Shown here in pieces: positions 12,030-21,240 of a stretch of DNA of 64,000 nt. Below the pieces are notes generated by a model. That model ran no database searches. It was not told the DNA's origin and was given only the letters and a program-made list of their open reading frames with translations. The stretch covers positions 248,001 to 312,000 of the forward strand of contig NC_083674.1 in NCBI RefSeq assembly GCF_030384665.1, read 5' to 3'. The first letter of the stretch is position 1, and each line of letters opens with the position of its first letter. This stretch comes from Lodderomyces elongisporus (Eukaryota > Ascomycota > Pichiomycetes > Serinales > Debaryomycetaceae). Both the position numbers and the translations under genes were made by a program.

Positions 12030-14513
12030 ATGTTCACTACATCCAACTATACTACATCACTGAATACCATAGACCCTTTCCTATTCAGCAGATTTGATAT
12101 GTTTGACTCAAATGATTTTAATCAAACTGCCGATAACCACAGCGAGAACCAAACACAGAACCAAACACAGAACCAGTCCAAAGAACAGATTAACCCATTG
12201 ACACTGAACTTTGGAAACAATAATGATGGTGCCAACCTCGCGAGTATTGGAAATACCGGAAATGCTACCAACTTTTTTTCAATGGATGAACAGTATAATG
12301 ACGGAACTGCAAGCCAAAACTTTCTGATGGAAAGCAGATACAATATGGACGATGCTCTGGCGCCCACTCTTGCGGCACCTTGTATTGGCTCTACTTCTTC
12401 TTATTCTGCTGTTGGTGCTGCTGCTACTAATACTGGTGCCGGTGCAACGAGCTACAATGCTTATGCTGCAAACACTTTGCAACCGGCAACAAATCAATTG
12501 AATCCTCTGACAGAAGACAACACCCCCATCAACTACTCAAATTTATACTCTTCATCAATCAATGTCAACTTGGCCGGATATCCAAATACTGCAACTACTG
12601 CAAATAGCCAACAGCATCAACACCATACACAAAACCAGTTTCAGCATACAAATTCAAACCAAACTGCAGGTTCATCCACCATTTCTTCATCGATATATTC
12701 CTATAATAATACTCAACCAGAATTGGGGGACTCTCAAGCAGCAACATCTACGGCACCAGCTCCACCACTACAGCTATTACTGTATGACTCACAATCCTAT
12801 AATGCGCAATCTTTATTGGCATACCAGGGCCTGAATAACACTTCAAATAATTACACTATTGGCACCATTGGCACCATTGGCTCACTTGGTTCTGTTGGTT
12901 CTGTTGGTTCTTTTGGACTGGGGTACAACACTAACCAACAAAACCCTCTCTCGTTTCCAAACAATTTCCATCCATTGTCTACGGCCAACTCTTCAGCAAC
13001 AGCGACTTCTCCATTGGTATCCGGGTACTCGTATAGCCCATCTGGCCAGTCTGTTTATTTTGATGAAAAAAATAGCAGTAATCACACTCATGGCCAACAA
13101 CTATCAGCTTCATCATCGACAACATTTGACCAGTTATCGTACAATACCATGTCCCCAATAACAGGAACAAATGCAACCACTCAATTTGCACAGTATCCCC
13201 AACTGCATCATCTAGCACATTCGTCCGTTTCTAAATCGTCTCCTACAACTACTCCTACTACTATTTCACATCTACCTTCGAGAAGAAATTCAAGGACATA
13301 TAAACGTAAGGACAAACAAATACAACATCGCCATATCCTGCTGCTGCAACAACAAAAACAGCTTCAGGGACATCTGAACCATCTGGCATCCCCAGTAGCG
13401 ACACTGTTCAATTTCGATTCAAAAAACTTTTTTTCCTCCTCCTCCTCCTCATCATCATCATCATCGGGCCAAAACAAACGTTACCGAATTGTTCGAGGTA
13501 TATCCTCAGGTGGTACCTCGACACGGCCGCCTAAGGAGTCGCTCACTAGTGAATCCATCTTTCTTCCCACAACGCTTCTGCTACACAATGCCGGTATCAA
13601 AGACCTTTGTTTCCCGCAGTGGTCAGAAAGCGAACGCGAGGATAGAAGAAGAATCATTAGAATAGAACGTACACAAAACGGACCACACTTGATGGTGAAC
13701 TTTAGTATAGTAGGATCAGCCAATGAAAACCCAGTTACACTACCACCAGTGCAACCAAACGTTGATGTTCTTGAAGTTAGTTGTTTGGAGTGTGAAGTAC
13801 AACTAGGCGAGAATGGAGAAGATTTTGAAGAAGAAGAAGACAATACAATTACTCAAAATGAAGAAATGGGTTTTGGTAATAGTGGTGGTAACTCATTTGG
13901 ATCTAGCACGGGATCTACTCATAACTCGGGATATCCATCTCCACGTCATTATACAAAATCAGATCCACAGGGCCACACTTATCAATATTTTATCACCTCG
14001 GTCGAAGTCATTGAGATTGTCGAATTACTTATTGGCACAGAATACAGTAATGCAGCAGAGAAGAGGAAAGAGCGTGGACGTGTTCGTTCAAATCTCGTCC
14101 CATTTTGGCTGAAACGCTCAATCAAGTCCAAGGTTGGCGATTCGTCATCATCGAGTAGTAGTCTTGCTATTCCTGAAAATAACAGTTTTAGCAATAGCAA
14201 CAATAGCAACAACAGTGGCAATGATTCGCGCACCTCTTCAGCTACATCAGTGTCAACAGGTAATACTTCGCGGTCATCTATGTCATCATCTTCGGCCTTT
14301 GGCGGAAGTCAAAATAGCAGCATCTCATCGATTAATCAAGAGTACAGATCCGAATTGGCACGAAGGATAATGAAATACGAGATCAGAAAGCCAAGAGGGT
14401 TTGATAAGGAAGTTAGGATTTTGAGATGGGATAAGTTGGTGCCTGCATTGAAGAGGGCATTACAAAGCTATTACACGGAAATACCTAAATCAGACTCCCA
14501 CTTGCAATTTTAA
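12030..14513 (+). CDS. MedA/DUF7082-like developmental regulator with prion-like N-terminus
   Basis: 827 residues from the first ATG at 12030; the open frame extends back to a TTG at 12012, which I do not use. Residues 1-510 are Asn/Gln/Ser/Thr-rich, with a small IGTIGTIGSLGSVGSVG repeat near residue 280 and a poly-Ser run near 467-480. From about residue 520 a conserved domain starts: LCFPQWSESEREDRRR, then IERTQNGPHLMVNFSI, YFITSVEVIEIVELLIGTEYS, RKERGRVRSNLVPFWLKRSI, and finally KPRGFDKEVRILRWDKLVPALKR near the C-terminus. This order matches my memory of the domain of Medusa (MedA) proteins (DUF7082), which control conidiation and adhesion in filamentous fungi. Acidic and Ser/Asn-rich inserts interrupt the domain. 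The nuclear regulator role is inferred. The 11.5 kb upstream gap fits a heavily regulated gene. Confidence 0.75.
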   Translation: MFTTSNYTTSLNTIDPFLFSRFDMFDSNDFNQTADNHSENQTQNQTQNQSKEQINPLTLNFGNNNDGANLASIGNTGNATNFFSMDEQYNDGTASQNFLMESRYNMDDALAPTLAAPCIGSTSSYSAVGAAATNTGAGATSYNAYAANTLQPATNQLNPLTEDNTPINYSNLYSSSINVNLAGYPNTATTANSQQHQHHTQNQFQHTNSNQTAGSSTISSSIYSYNNTQPELGDSQAATSTAPAPPLQLLLYDSQSYNAQSLLAYQGLNNTSNNYTIGTIGTIGSLGSVGSVGSFGLGYNTNQQNPLSFPNNFHPLSTANSSATATSPLVSGYSYSPSGQSVYFDEKNSSNHTHGQQLSASSSTTFDQLSYNTMSPITGTNATTQFAQYPQLHHLAHSSVSKSSPTTTPTTISHLPSRRNSRTYKRKDKQIQHRHILLLQQQKQLQGHLNHLASPVATLFNFDSKNFFSSSSSSSSSSSGQNKRYRIVRGISSGGTSTRPPKESLTSESIFLPTTLLLHNAGIKDLCFPQWSESEREDRRRIIRIERTQNGPHLMVNFSIVGSANENPVTLPPVQPNVDVLEVSCLECEVQLGENGEDFEEEEDNTITQNEEMGFGNSGGNSFGSSTGSTHNSGYPSPRHYTKSDPQGHTYQYFITSVEVIEIVELLIGTEYSNAAEKRKERGRVRSNLVPFWLKRSIKSKVGDSSSSSSSLAIPENNSFSNSNNSNNSGNDSRTSSATSVSTGNTSRSSMSSSSAFGGSQNSSISSINQEYRSELARRIMKYEIRKPRGFDKEVRILRWDKLVPALKRALQSYYTEIPKSDSHLQF

Positions 14514-15251
14514 GACGATATATATATATATCTATATATATATATCTACGTACACACAAATTGGTGGTGTTTAAGATGTAATTTGCCGCTGGATCCTACA
14601 AGGTCTTTTTTTTCCCCTTTGCAATGAGGTGGCGATAAGGGGCAGCCTTCTGAAACCCCCCTCTTCCCACCCACCTACCACCCAAAAGAAACGAAAAAAA
14701 AAATGAAATAATATTTTGAAAAATGAAAAAGTAACCACAAAGAAGAAAAGAAGAAATGAGGAAACGAGGAAAAGTCTTTGCTTCCCATAAATCTCTAGAT
14801 TTTCAATTCACCTTTATAATTATAGACTGTTTTACTTACGATTATTATTATTATTATTGTTATTATTATTCCTACTATTATAACTCATGTAAAACCCAAA
14901 ACTATCCTTTTCAAATAAAAATACTCTTTAACAACTAGACCAACACCCTTGTTGATCAGCCTGCTTCAAAGGTTTACTAATATACCATTATTTTTATTTG
15001 TTTTCCCTCTTTACACATCTTTCTCTATTCTACAAATGAACCAAGCAAGATGTGCGAAATGAAGCTCGCACACAAGTTGGAAAAAGAAAAAAATTCGTAA
15101 AAGATACGGCACATTTTATTTTTCTTTTTAATTCGCAAACGATCTAACTTCTTTGAAGTTGCAATTGCTCTGTCAGATCATTTTTTTCTTACTGTCTGCT
15201 GTTGCTATTGCATTTGAGCGTTGTCATTGCTTGGTCTAATTTTTTTGCGGA

Positions 15252-15264
15252 GGGGGGGGGGGGG
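15252..15264. repeat. G13 homopolymer tract
   Basis: Thirteen G followed by AAAGGGGG, in the convergent gap downstream of the MedA-like gene. Confidence 0.85.
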
Positions 15265-15642
15265 AAAGGGGGTTAAAAAATGGTAACTAGTGTTTTCGAT
15301 TGGTCGAAAGAGGTAGAGGCGGCCAAAGTATTTGCGCCTGCTTGTAGTGCTAAAACTTGTCGGAATTAAAAATAAAAATAAAAAATGAATAAAAAAGAAA
15401 AGGCAAGAAACAAAGCAATTCGTGATATTATTGATCTTTCAATCTTTACCAAACAGTACAGGTTTTTTTGTGGGTTATCTGCAATGGGAGATATCTGGTT
15501 CGGAACGAGCCCGGTCTTTCTCCTTGTCTTCTTTTTCTTCCTTTTCATATTTATTTCCACTATTTTGTCATTCCTTCTTTCTTTTGAGTACTCTTGTTGC
15601 TCTCGTTATATCTTCGTTCCGTAGATTACTTCACATTTGTTT

Positions 15643-15673
15643 ACCCCCTCCCCCCCCCCCACCCCCACCCCCC
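15643..15673. repeat. C-rich tract
   Basis: CCCCC-T-C11-ACCCCCACCCCCC. Opposite strand bias to the G13 tract 390 bp upstream. Confidence 0.85.
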
Positions 15674-16378
15674 AAAAAAAAGGATACAAATTTACGCTTC
15701 TTCCTTGAAGCTTATACTTAAAAGTATTGGTTTTGTTTTGTTTTACTTTTGATTGGTTATTTTATTCAAAATAAAAAAAAGCAAAGCGGCTCCGCTAATT
15801 GTCCGATATTTACAGTCAAACAAAGAGATACCCGCATAAAATTATTCCTCTATGTAAACGAAATAGAGTGTACATGAAATACAGTGAAGCTAATAATTTG
15901 ATTTCAATAGAGTTTGAATGAGAACGGATAGAGGTGGTTTGCTTTAACAAAGGTGTGTGTGTGTGAGGGGGAGAGGGAAGGTAGAAAGTTTTGAATAGTG
16001 AACTATGATCTAGGTAGGAACCGTATTGGAAATTTTACTTGGTTTTGTACTTGAAGCTGAATGTTTTTAAAGTTGCTCATCCATATATACTAAGAAGTGA
16101 CTCAAGTTTACACTACTCGTTTCTCTTGTCCTCAAATACCAAAACCACTAGAAAAAGTAATTATGGCCTCTTTTCTCCCCTCCCCCCCTCCGACCTAAAC
16201 TTTTTCCGTCTACGTATTTCCCGAGATATTGTCAATAACCAAAATTTCAAAAATATATTATCATTCCTTGTACATAGACTATAACTATCTTTGTAATTCA
16301 AAAAGCTCTTATACCAATTGGAAAAGAAAAAAGAAAAAGGAAAAAAAGAAAACAAATTTTTTATTACCTAGTATATAT

Positions 16379-17224
16379 TTAAAACTCAAATCTTCTCTCA
16401 GCTTCTTTCCAGTTGATGACATTCCAAAGTGCTTTAAAGTAATCGGCCTTGACATTTTGGTATTGCAAATAGTAAGCATGTTCCCAAGCATCAATGGCAA
16501 CCAATGGGACCAAGTTAGGGTCTGTCACGGTATCCTGGTTGGCAGTGGTAACAATATCAATAGTGTTACCATTCTCCTTGTTCTTCACAATAAAAGCCCA
16601 GCCTGAACCTTGGATACCAGCCAACTTGGCATTAGTAGCACTAATCAAGTTGTCAATTGAGCCATATTGTTTAACAATTTGTTGACCCAATTTGGAGTCG
16701 GCTGAAGGAACTTTACCACCGCCTGCTTTTTCAGGGGCCAAGTTCTTCCACCACAAACAATGGTTGACGTAACCACCACCGTTGAAGTTCAATGCCTTTT
16801 GTAAAGCGACAAGCTTCTTGGCTTCGCCTTTCTCTTTGGCTTCGACTGCAGACTCAATTGCCTTGTTCAAGTTGTCAACGTAGGTCTTGTGATGTTTCTA
16901 GAATCAAGTTAGTTTTCACAGTTCAAGATTGGGGAAATAATAAAGCCTGTTAGGAGGAGGGGAAATAAAATATCGAAATGAAATGAAATAGAATAGAATA
17001 GAATAGAATAAAACAAGAAGTACTCATAAAAACAGTTGCTAAATACATACGTTGTAGTGGAGGTCATTGATTTGACCACTAATGTGTGGTTCCAATGCAT
17101 CCAATTCATAATCCAATTGAGGTAAAGTGTACTTGGTTCTAACTGCGCCAATTGGAGTGGCTGCTGTGGATTGAGCCATTGCTCTTGATGCTCTGATTAA
17201 TGGAGTTCTTGCTAATTTGAACAT
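16379..17224 (-). CDS. SOD2: Mitochondrial manganese superoxide dismutase (two exons)
   Basis: Exon 1 is 17224-17051 and exon 2 is 16897-16379, joined in phase 0, for 230 residues (close to yeast Sod2). The product dismutates superoxide in the matrix. The N-terminus ([18 protein letters not shown]) is a typical mitochondrial presequence, so this is the mitochondrial rather than the cytosolic MnSOD. The first residues after processing resemble [23 protein letters not shown]. The junction restores the HYNKHHKTYV motif carrying the first metal-ligand His. [16 protein letters not shown] gives the second His, and [11 protein letters not shown] gives the Asp and last His. Ending exon 1 at AAC and starting exon 2 at AAA is the only reading that restores the motif. 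It runs convergently towards the MedA-like gene. Confidence 0.95.
16898..17050 (-). other. SOD2 intron (153 bp)
   Basis: GTATGT 5' splice site (17050-17045), ACTAAC branch sequence (minus strand of 16908-16913) and TAG 3' site (16900-16898). It holds a small pentanucleotide GAATA repeat (about 16989-17010, plus strand) and no other signal. Confidence 0.93.
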
Positions 17225-17887
17225 TGCAAATTTATTTTAATGTATCTGGATATATTGGTATGTATATATATATATATATATGTGATTAAAGGTGAATCAA
17301 TTGTGGTAACCAAAAGTTGAATCAATTGGTAACTATCAAGGTATATTTCGAGTTCAAAAGAAAGTAAGGAGGAGGAGGAGGAGGATTAGGACTCAGCAGC
17401 CCAGCGAAACAAAAGAGCAAATGTATTCGAATATAAAACATTTCTCACGAGTAGTGCGGATTTAATTTTTTTTTTTAATTTTTTAATTTTTTATTTGTTT
17501 TATTTTTTAACTTCCATTAAAATTTCGGCTCCTGTGGTATTACGTAATGAGGTTTTCCGTCTTTCTTTCACTTTCTCTTTCTCTCTCTTTCTTTGCTCTT
17601 TTCCCATTTTCCCATTTTCCCATTACCTTTCATTTTAAATTCTAATTTGCGCAAAGAAAACAAACTCAAACTGTGGAGTCATTATTACACCACAAATAGA
17701 GAGAAATATTATTCTTAATAACCATCAAAAGGCTGCTTCATCAGCTCGTTATAATCAACCATATAGGAGGGGAGGGGGGGCAAGCTATCGAATTGTCTTT
17801 AGTTTTATAATTATTATTCTTCATTTTTTTTTTTCATTAATTTTGTATTTCTATAATTATTACTAGTATTACTATTTCAAACTTTAT
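17225..17887. other. SOD2 promoter region
   Basis: 663 bp upstream of SOD2 and downstream of the arginyl-tRNA synthetase stop. It holds an AT repeat (about 17266-17282), an ATTGG (CCAAT on the SOD2 strand) near 17325, a GGA repeat, and a tandem TTTTCCCA repeat at 17599-17624. No gene seen. Confidence 0.5.
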
Positions 17888-19906
17888 CTACATTCTTTCA
17901 ACTGGGGTCAAGCCTAACAAAGTCATACCATTGTAAATGACTTGTTTGGTAGCAGCATACAATGCCAATCTAGCAGTTGCCACTTCACGTTCTTGTCCAG
18001 CAACCCAGAGAATATCGTAACATTGGGAAACAATGTGGCACAAGGTAAACAAGTATGTGACAATTGTTGATGGCTCGTTATTGTGGGAGGCTCTTCTAAT
18101 GATATCTGGGTATTGGAGCAAAGTTCTAACCAAGTTGGCAGCACATGGCTCGGTCAATAAATCGAAATTGGCATTCTCCAACTCTTCTTCAGAAATATCC
18201 GACTTTCTTTGCATTGAGGACAAACGTGAGTGTGCATATTGCAAGTATGGACCAGTGTCACCTTCGAATGAGGTCATTCTGTCCCATTTAAACTCGTAGT
18301 TGAGAATACGCTTCGATTGGAAGTCTTGAATCATCACAGCTGAAATACCAACCAATTCAGCAATCTTGTCAGGCTCTTCAATCTGCGCATACTTGTCTGC
18401 ATTCTTTTTCATCACATCGTGCATCTTTTCCTTTGTTTCTTGAAGAATATTGTCCAAAAAGACAACATTACCTTTTCTAGTAGACATACCCTGCACCATA
18501 CCAAAGTTGATATGTTCCAAGTTCTTAGCCCACTCAAAGCCCATTTGTTTCAAAATCTCAAAGAATTGCTGACAATGCAAATCTTGCTGAGATGCAATAA
18601 CGTAAATCATCTTGTCAAACTTATAAGTCTCGTAACGCTTAATGGCTTCACCAACATCACGAGTCAAGTAAAGCGATGTACCATCAGATTTCTCAACCAA
18701 GGCCTTACCCAACTTCTTGTTAAATTTGGTCAAATCAATCAACTTGGCTCCTCTATCAACATGGACAAGCCCCTTGTCTTCGAATAATTTGGTAGCCTCC
18801 TTCATCTTTTCTTGTGGCACTTGTGACTCTCCCGAATAGTAATCGTACTTGATATTCAAACGAGCATAAGTATCGATATACTTGTCAATCGACAAGTCTC
18901 TAAATCTTCTCCAAATCTTTAATGCACTTTCATCGCCGTCTTCCATTCTTCTAAAGAACTGTCTAGCCTTTTCATTGGTTGATGAAGCCTGGACCTTCTT
19001 TTCATCTGCATCTGCAGCGTCGGCAACCGCTGGTTCCCCAGTTGCTTCGCTAGCCTCTTCGCGCACATCATTGTTGACCTTGACGTACACCTCAAACAAG
19101 TGGTTGATAGGATCCTTAGCCAATTGTTCTTCGGAACCATACTTCTCAAATCCAACGGCCAATAATCCAAATTGTTTACCCCAGTCACCCAAATAATTAA
19201 TTCTAACTACTTCCCAACCCAACTTCTCATACAAGTTGGAGATGAAACCACCGATAATAGTAGATCTCAAGTGACCAGCATGGAATGGCTTGGCAATATT
19301 AGGTGAAGAGAATTCGACAATGGCCTTTTTGCCGACACCCAATGGAAGATAACCATATTCAGTTTTTCTCTTGAGCACATCCTTGATCACTAAATCGTAA
19401 ACCAAAGATCTGTTAAAGAAAAATTGGATAAACACACCCTGTGGTCTAGCCTCACTGATAAATTTACCCTTGTTGAATTGCTCTGCCCATTCTTGGGATT
19501 TTTCATTTGGTTTGATTCCTTTAATTCTCAATCTGGGAAGTGCAACAATGATATCACCTTGGTCCAAAACCTTGGGAGTGTCCAAAGCATCAAAGATGAT
19601 AGACTTATCGGCCTCGGTTATTCGGTGCAACTCATCGGTGATGTAATTCTTGAACACATCAACAATGTTATATTCTGGTAAAGACTCCTTCACAGGGTCG
19701 GGTTGGCTCAAACCCAATTTCTTCAACTCGTCGGAGATTGCGCTGACTGACATTGTCCTTGAGAAAGATTTAATATTGTGCTGGTGGTGGTAATAACAAT
19801 GATGATGACGATATAATGGGATCAATAGATTCGTCAGTGATACTTTGATGAGATTCAAAGAAAAGAATGCAGAAGGTTTTGATACAGTTCTCTTCAAAAT
19901 TTGCAT
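17888..19906 (-). CDS. Arginyl-tRNA synthetase, probably cytosolic and mitochondrial from two starts
   Basis: 672 residues from ATG 19906. Class Ia enzyme that charges tRNA-Arg. The N-terminal Add1-like domain, the HIGH-type motif HAGH (residues 209-212), the YLGDWGKQFG block and the MSTRKG block (474-479) are visible, and the C-terminal DALR domain ends with LLGLTPVERM. Residues 1-51 are basic and hydroxylated without acidic residues, like a mitochondrial presequence. Met52 (ATG at 19753-19751) begins MSVSAISDELKKLGL, the usual cytosolic N-terminus. The upstream ATG has a weak context (T at -3), and Met52 has A at -3 (ACAATG), so leaky scanning could make both forms; this is inference. Residues about 285-307 are an acidic/Ala insert. 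S. cerevisiae uses two genes for these two jobs. Confidence 0.93.
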   Translation of the reverse strand: MQILKRTVSKPSAFFSLNLIKVSLTNLLIPLYRHHHCYYHHQHNIKSFSRTMSVSAISDELKKLGLSQPDPVKESLPEYNIVDVFKNYITDELHRITEADKSIIFDALDTPKVLDQGDIIVALPRLRIKGIKPNEKSQEWAEQFNKGKFISEARPQGVFIQFFFNRSLVYDLVIKDVLKRKTEYGYLPLGVGKKAIVEFSSPNIAKPFHAGHLRSTIIGGFISNLYEKLGWEVVRINYLGDWGKQFGLLAVGFEKYGSEEQLAKDPINHLFEVYVKVNNDVREEASEATGEPAVADAADADEKKVQASSTNEKARQFFRRMEDGDESALKIWRRFRDLSIDKYIDTYARLNIKYDYYSGESQVPQEKMKEATKLFEDKGLVHVDRGAKLIDLTKFNKKLGKALVEKSDGTSLYLTRDVGEAIKRYETYKFDKMIYVIASQQDLHCQQFFEILKQMGFEWAKNLEHINFGMVQGMSTRKGNVVFLDNILQETKEKMHDVMKKNADKYAQIEEPDKIAELVGISAVMIQDFQSKRILNYEFKWDRMTSFEGDTGPYLQYAHSRLSSMQRKSDISEEELENANFDLLTEPCAANLVRTLLQYPDIIRRASHNNEPSTIVTYLFTLCHIVSQCYDILWVAGQEREVATARLALYAATKQVIYNGMTLLGLTPVERM

Positions 19907-20834
19907 TAATTGAAGGAACGGTAAATGTGACTAAACATTTTTTTTTTCGTTTTTTTTTTACTTTTCCCTTTCCTTATTTTTAGTCTTTTTTTTTTCTTTT
20001 CTCTTTTTTTTTTTTTTTTGTTACTCTGTTCAAGCTTTACTACTAGTAGTAGCTCATCGTTCTCGTTTTGCCGTGCCTTTTAAGTAAACTAGTTGAGGTG
20101 TAGGATATAAGATACTGATGCTATGTTTATAAAGCCATCAATTACACCAAATCATTGAATTCTGTCTGTTAATAATTAACATAACAGCTTATGAATAGTT
20201 GAGAGTTTCAATAATTGTTTTGGTGGCAGTGAGTAATTTAAAATACTGTCTTTTTTTTTGGAGTTTTTTTAAAAGAAAATGCAAGTATACGCTCAGATGA
20301 AGTATTAGTTTTATATGTTTGGTCGAATTTGCAGCCAAAAATAGTAATAAACAAAATTAAATTGACACCTTATACTCAACTAGGACAAAAAAAAAAGGAA
20401 AAAAAAAAGTTTAATTCTTGAACTTTTGTTTTGACTTGTTTACCACAGCATCATCCTAATTACATCCTTTTTTTTTTTGGCCATTTCGGTTTCATCAATT
20501 GGCTAGCTCATCAAAATATTCTTTGTTAGTTTATATGTAGGTGTGTGTGTGTGTGTGTAAGTATGTGTACTTTTTAGTTAAGTCTCGTGCGAATGTTTCT
20601 ACATCTAGGCGGATTATATTCTACACAAGAAAATGACTTTATGAGGATAAGCTGTTTCTCTTCATCCAAATCAGACACACACGCACACGCACACATCCAT
20701 ACATTCTATTCATCTAATATTTCCCAAGTACTATAGTGCTAAATCAAATTTAATTGCACGGCTCAGCACAATTTCGACAATTCAATTAGATTTCATTCAA
20801 ATCCATATTTTTAAAGATATCAAAAACAACAGAA
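19907..20834. other. Divergent promoter region, ArgRS / RUP1
   Basis: 928 bp between divergent start codons. It has long poly-T/A runs, a GT repeat near 20541-20558 and an AC-rich stretch near 20671-20693. No gene or RNA recognised. Confidence 0.5.
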
Positions 20835-21201
20835 ATGGAGAGTAATATCAAGCAATTGCAGGAAATGGGGTTCTCCACCGAACAAGCCGAGAATGCCCTC
20901 AAACATTCTCAAAATGATCTTGAACAAGCCATAGCTTACTTATTTGACGACACTGGACCTGTCCACGGAGTACCTATTCAGGAACAATATAGCGGAGAAT
21001 ACATTGAGAACACTGTTCAAATATCCAATACTGAAGACATCCCAGAAATATATCCCTTGACAGCCGGAGCCAGTAGTTATGAGCCGTCAAACAAATATTC
21101 TGAATGGGATCAAAAGTCAAATCAAGGCGACATTCAAGAATATGTGGACACATCAAAGGCTGAAGGAAATAGAGACGAATTTGATGACTACAATGATGAT
21201 A

Positions 21202-21240
<39 letters not shown>

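Larger units (their letters stand above)
14514..16378. other. Intergenic region, convergent (MedA-like / SOD2)
   Basis: No supported gene in 1.9 kb. It contains an AT-dinucleotide stretch directly after the stop (about 14518-14548), a G13 tract (15252-15264), C tracts (15643-15673) and poly-A/T runs. Small open frames here are low-complexity. Confidence 0.6.

Noticed and set aside
16229..16606. Open frame antisense to SOD2
   Set aside because: Shadow of the real SOD2 exon 2 on the opposite strand.
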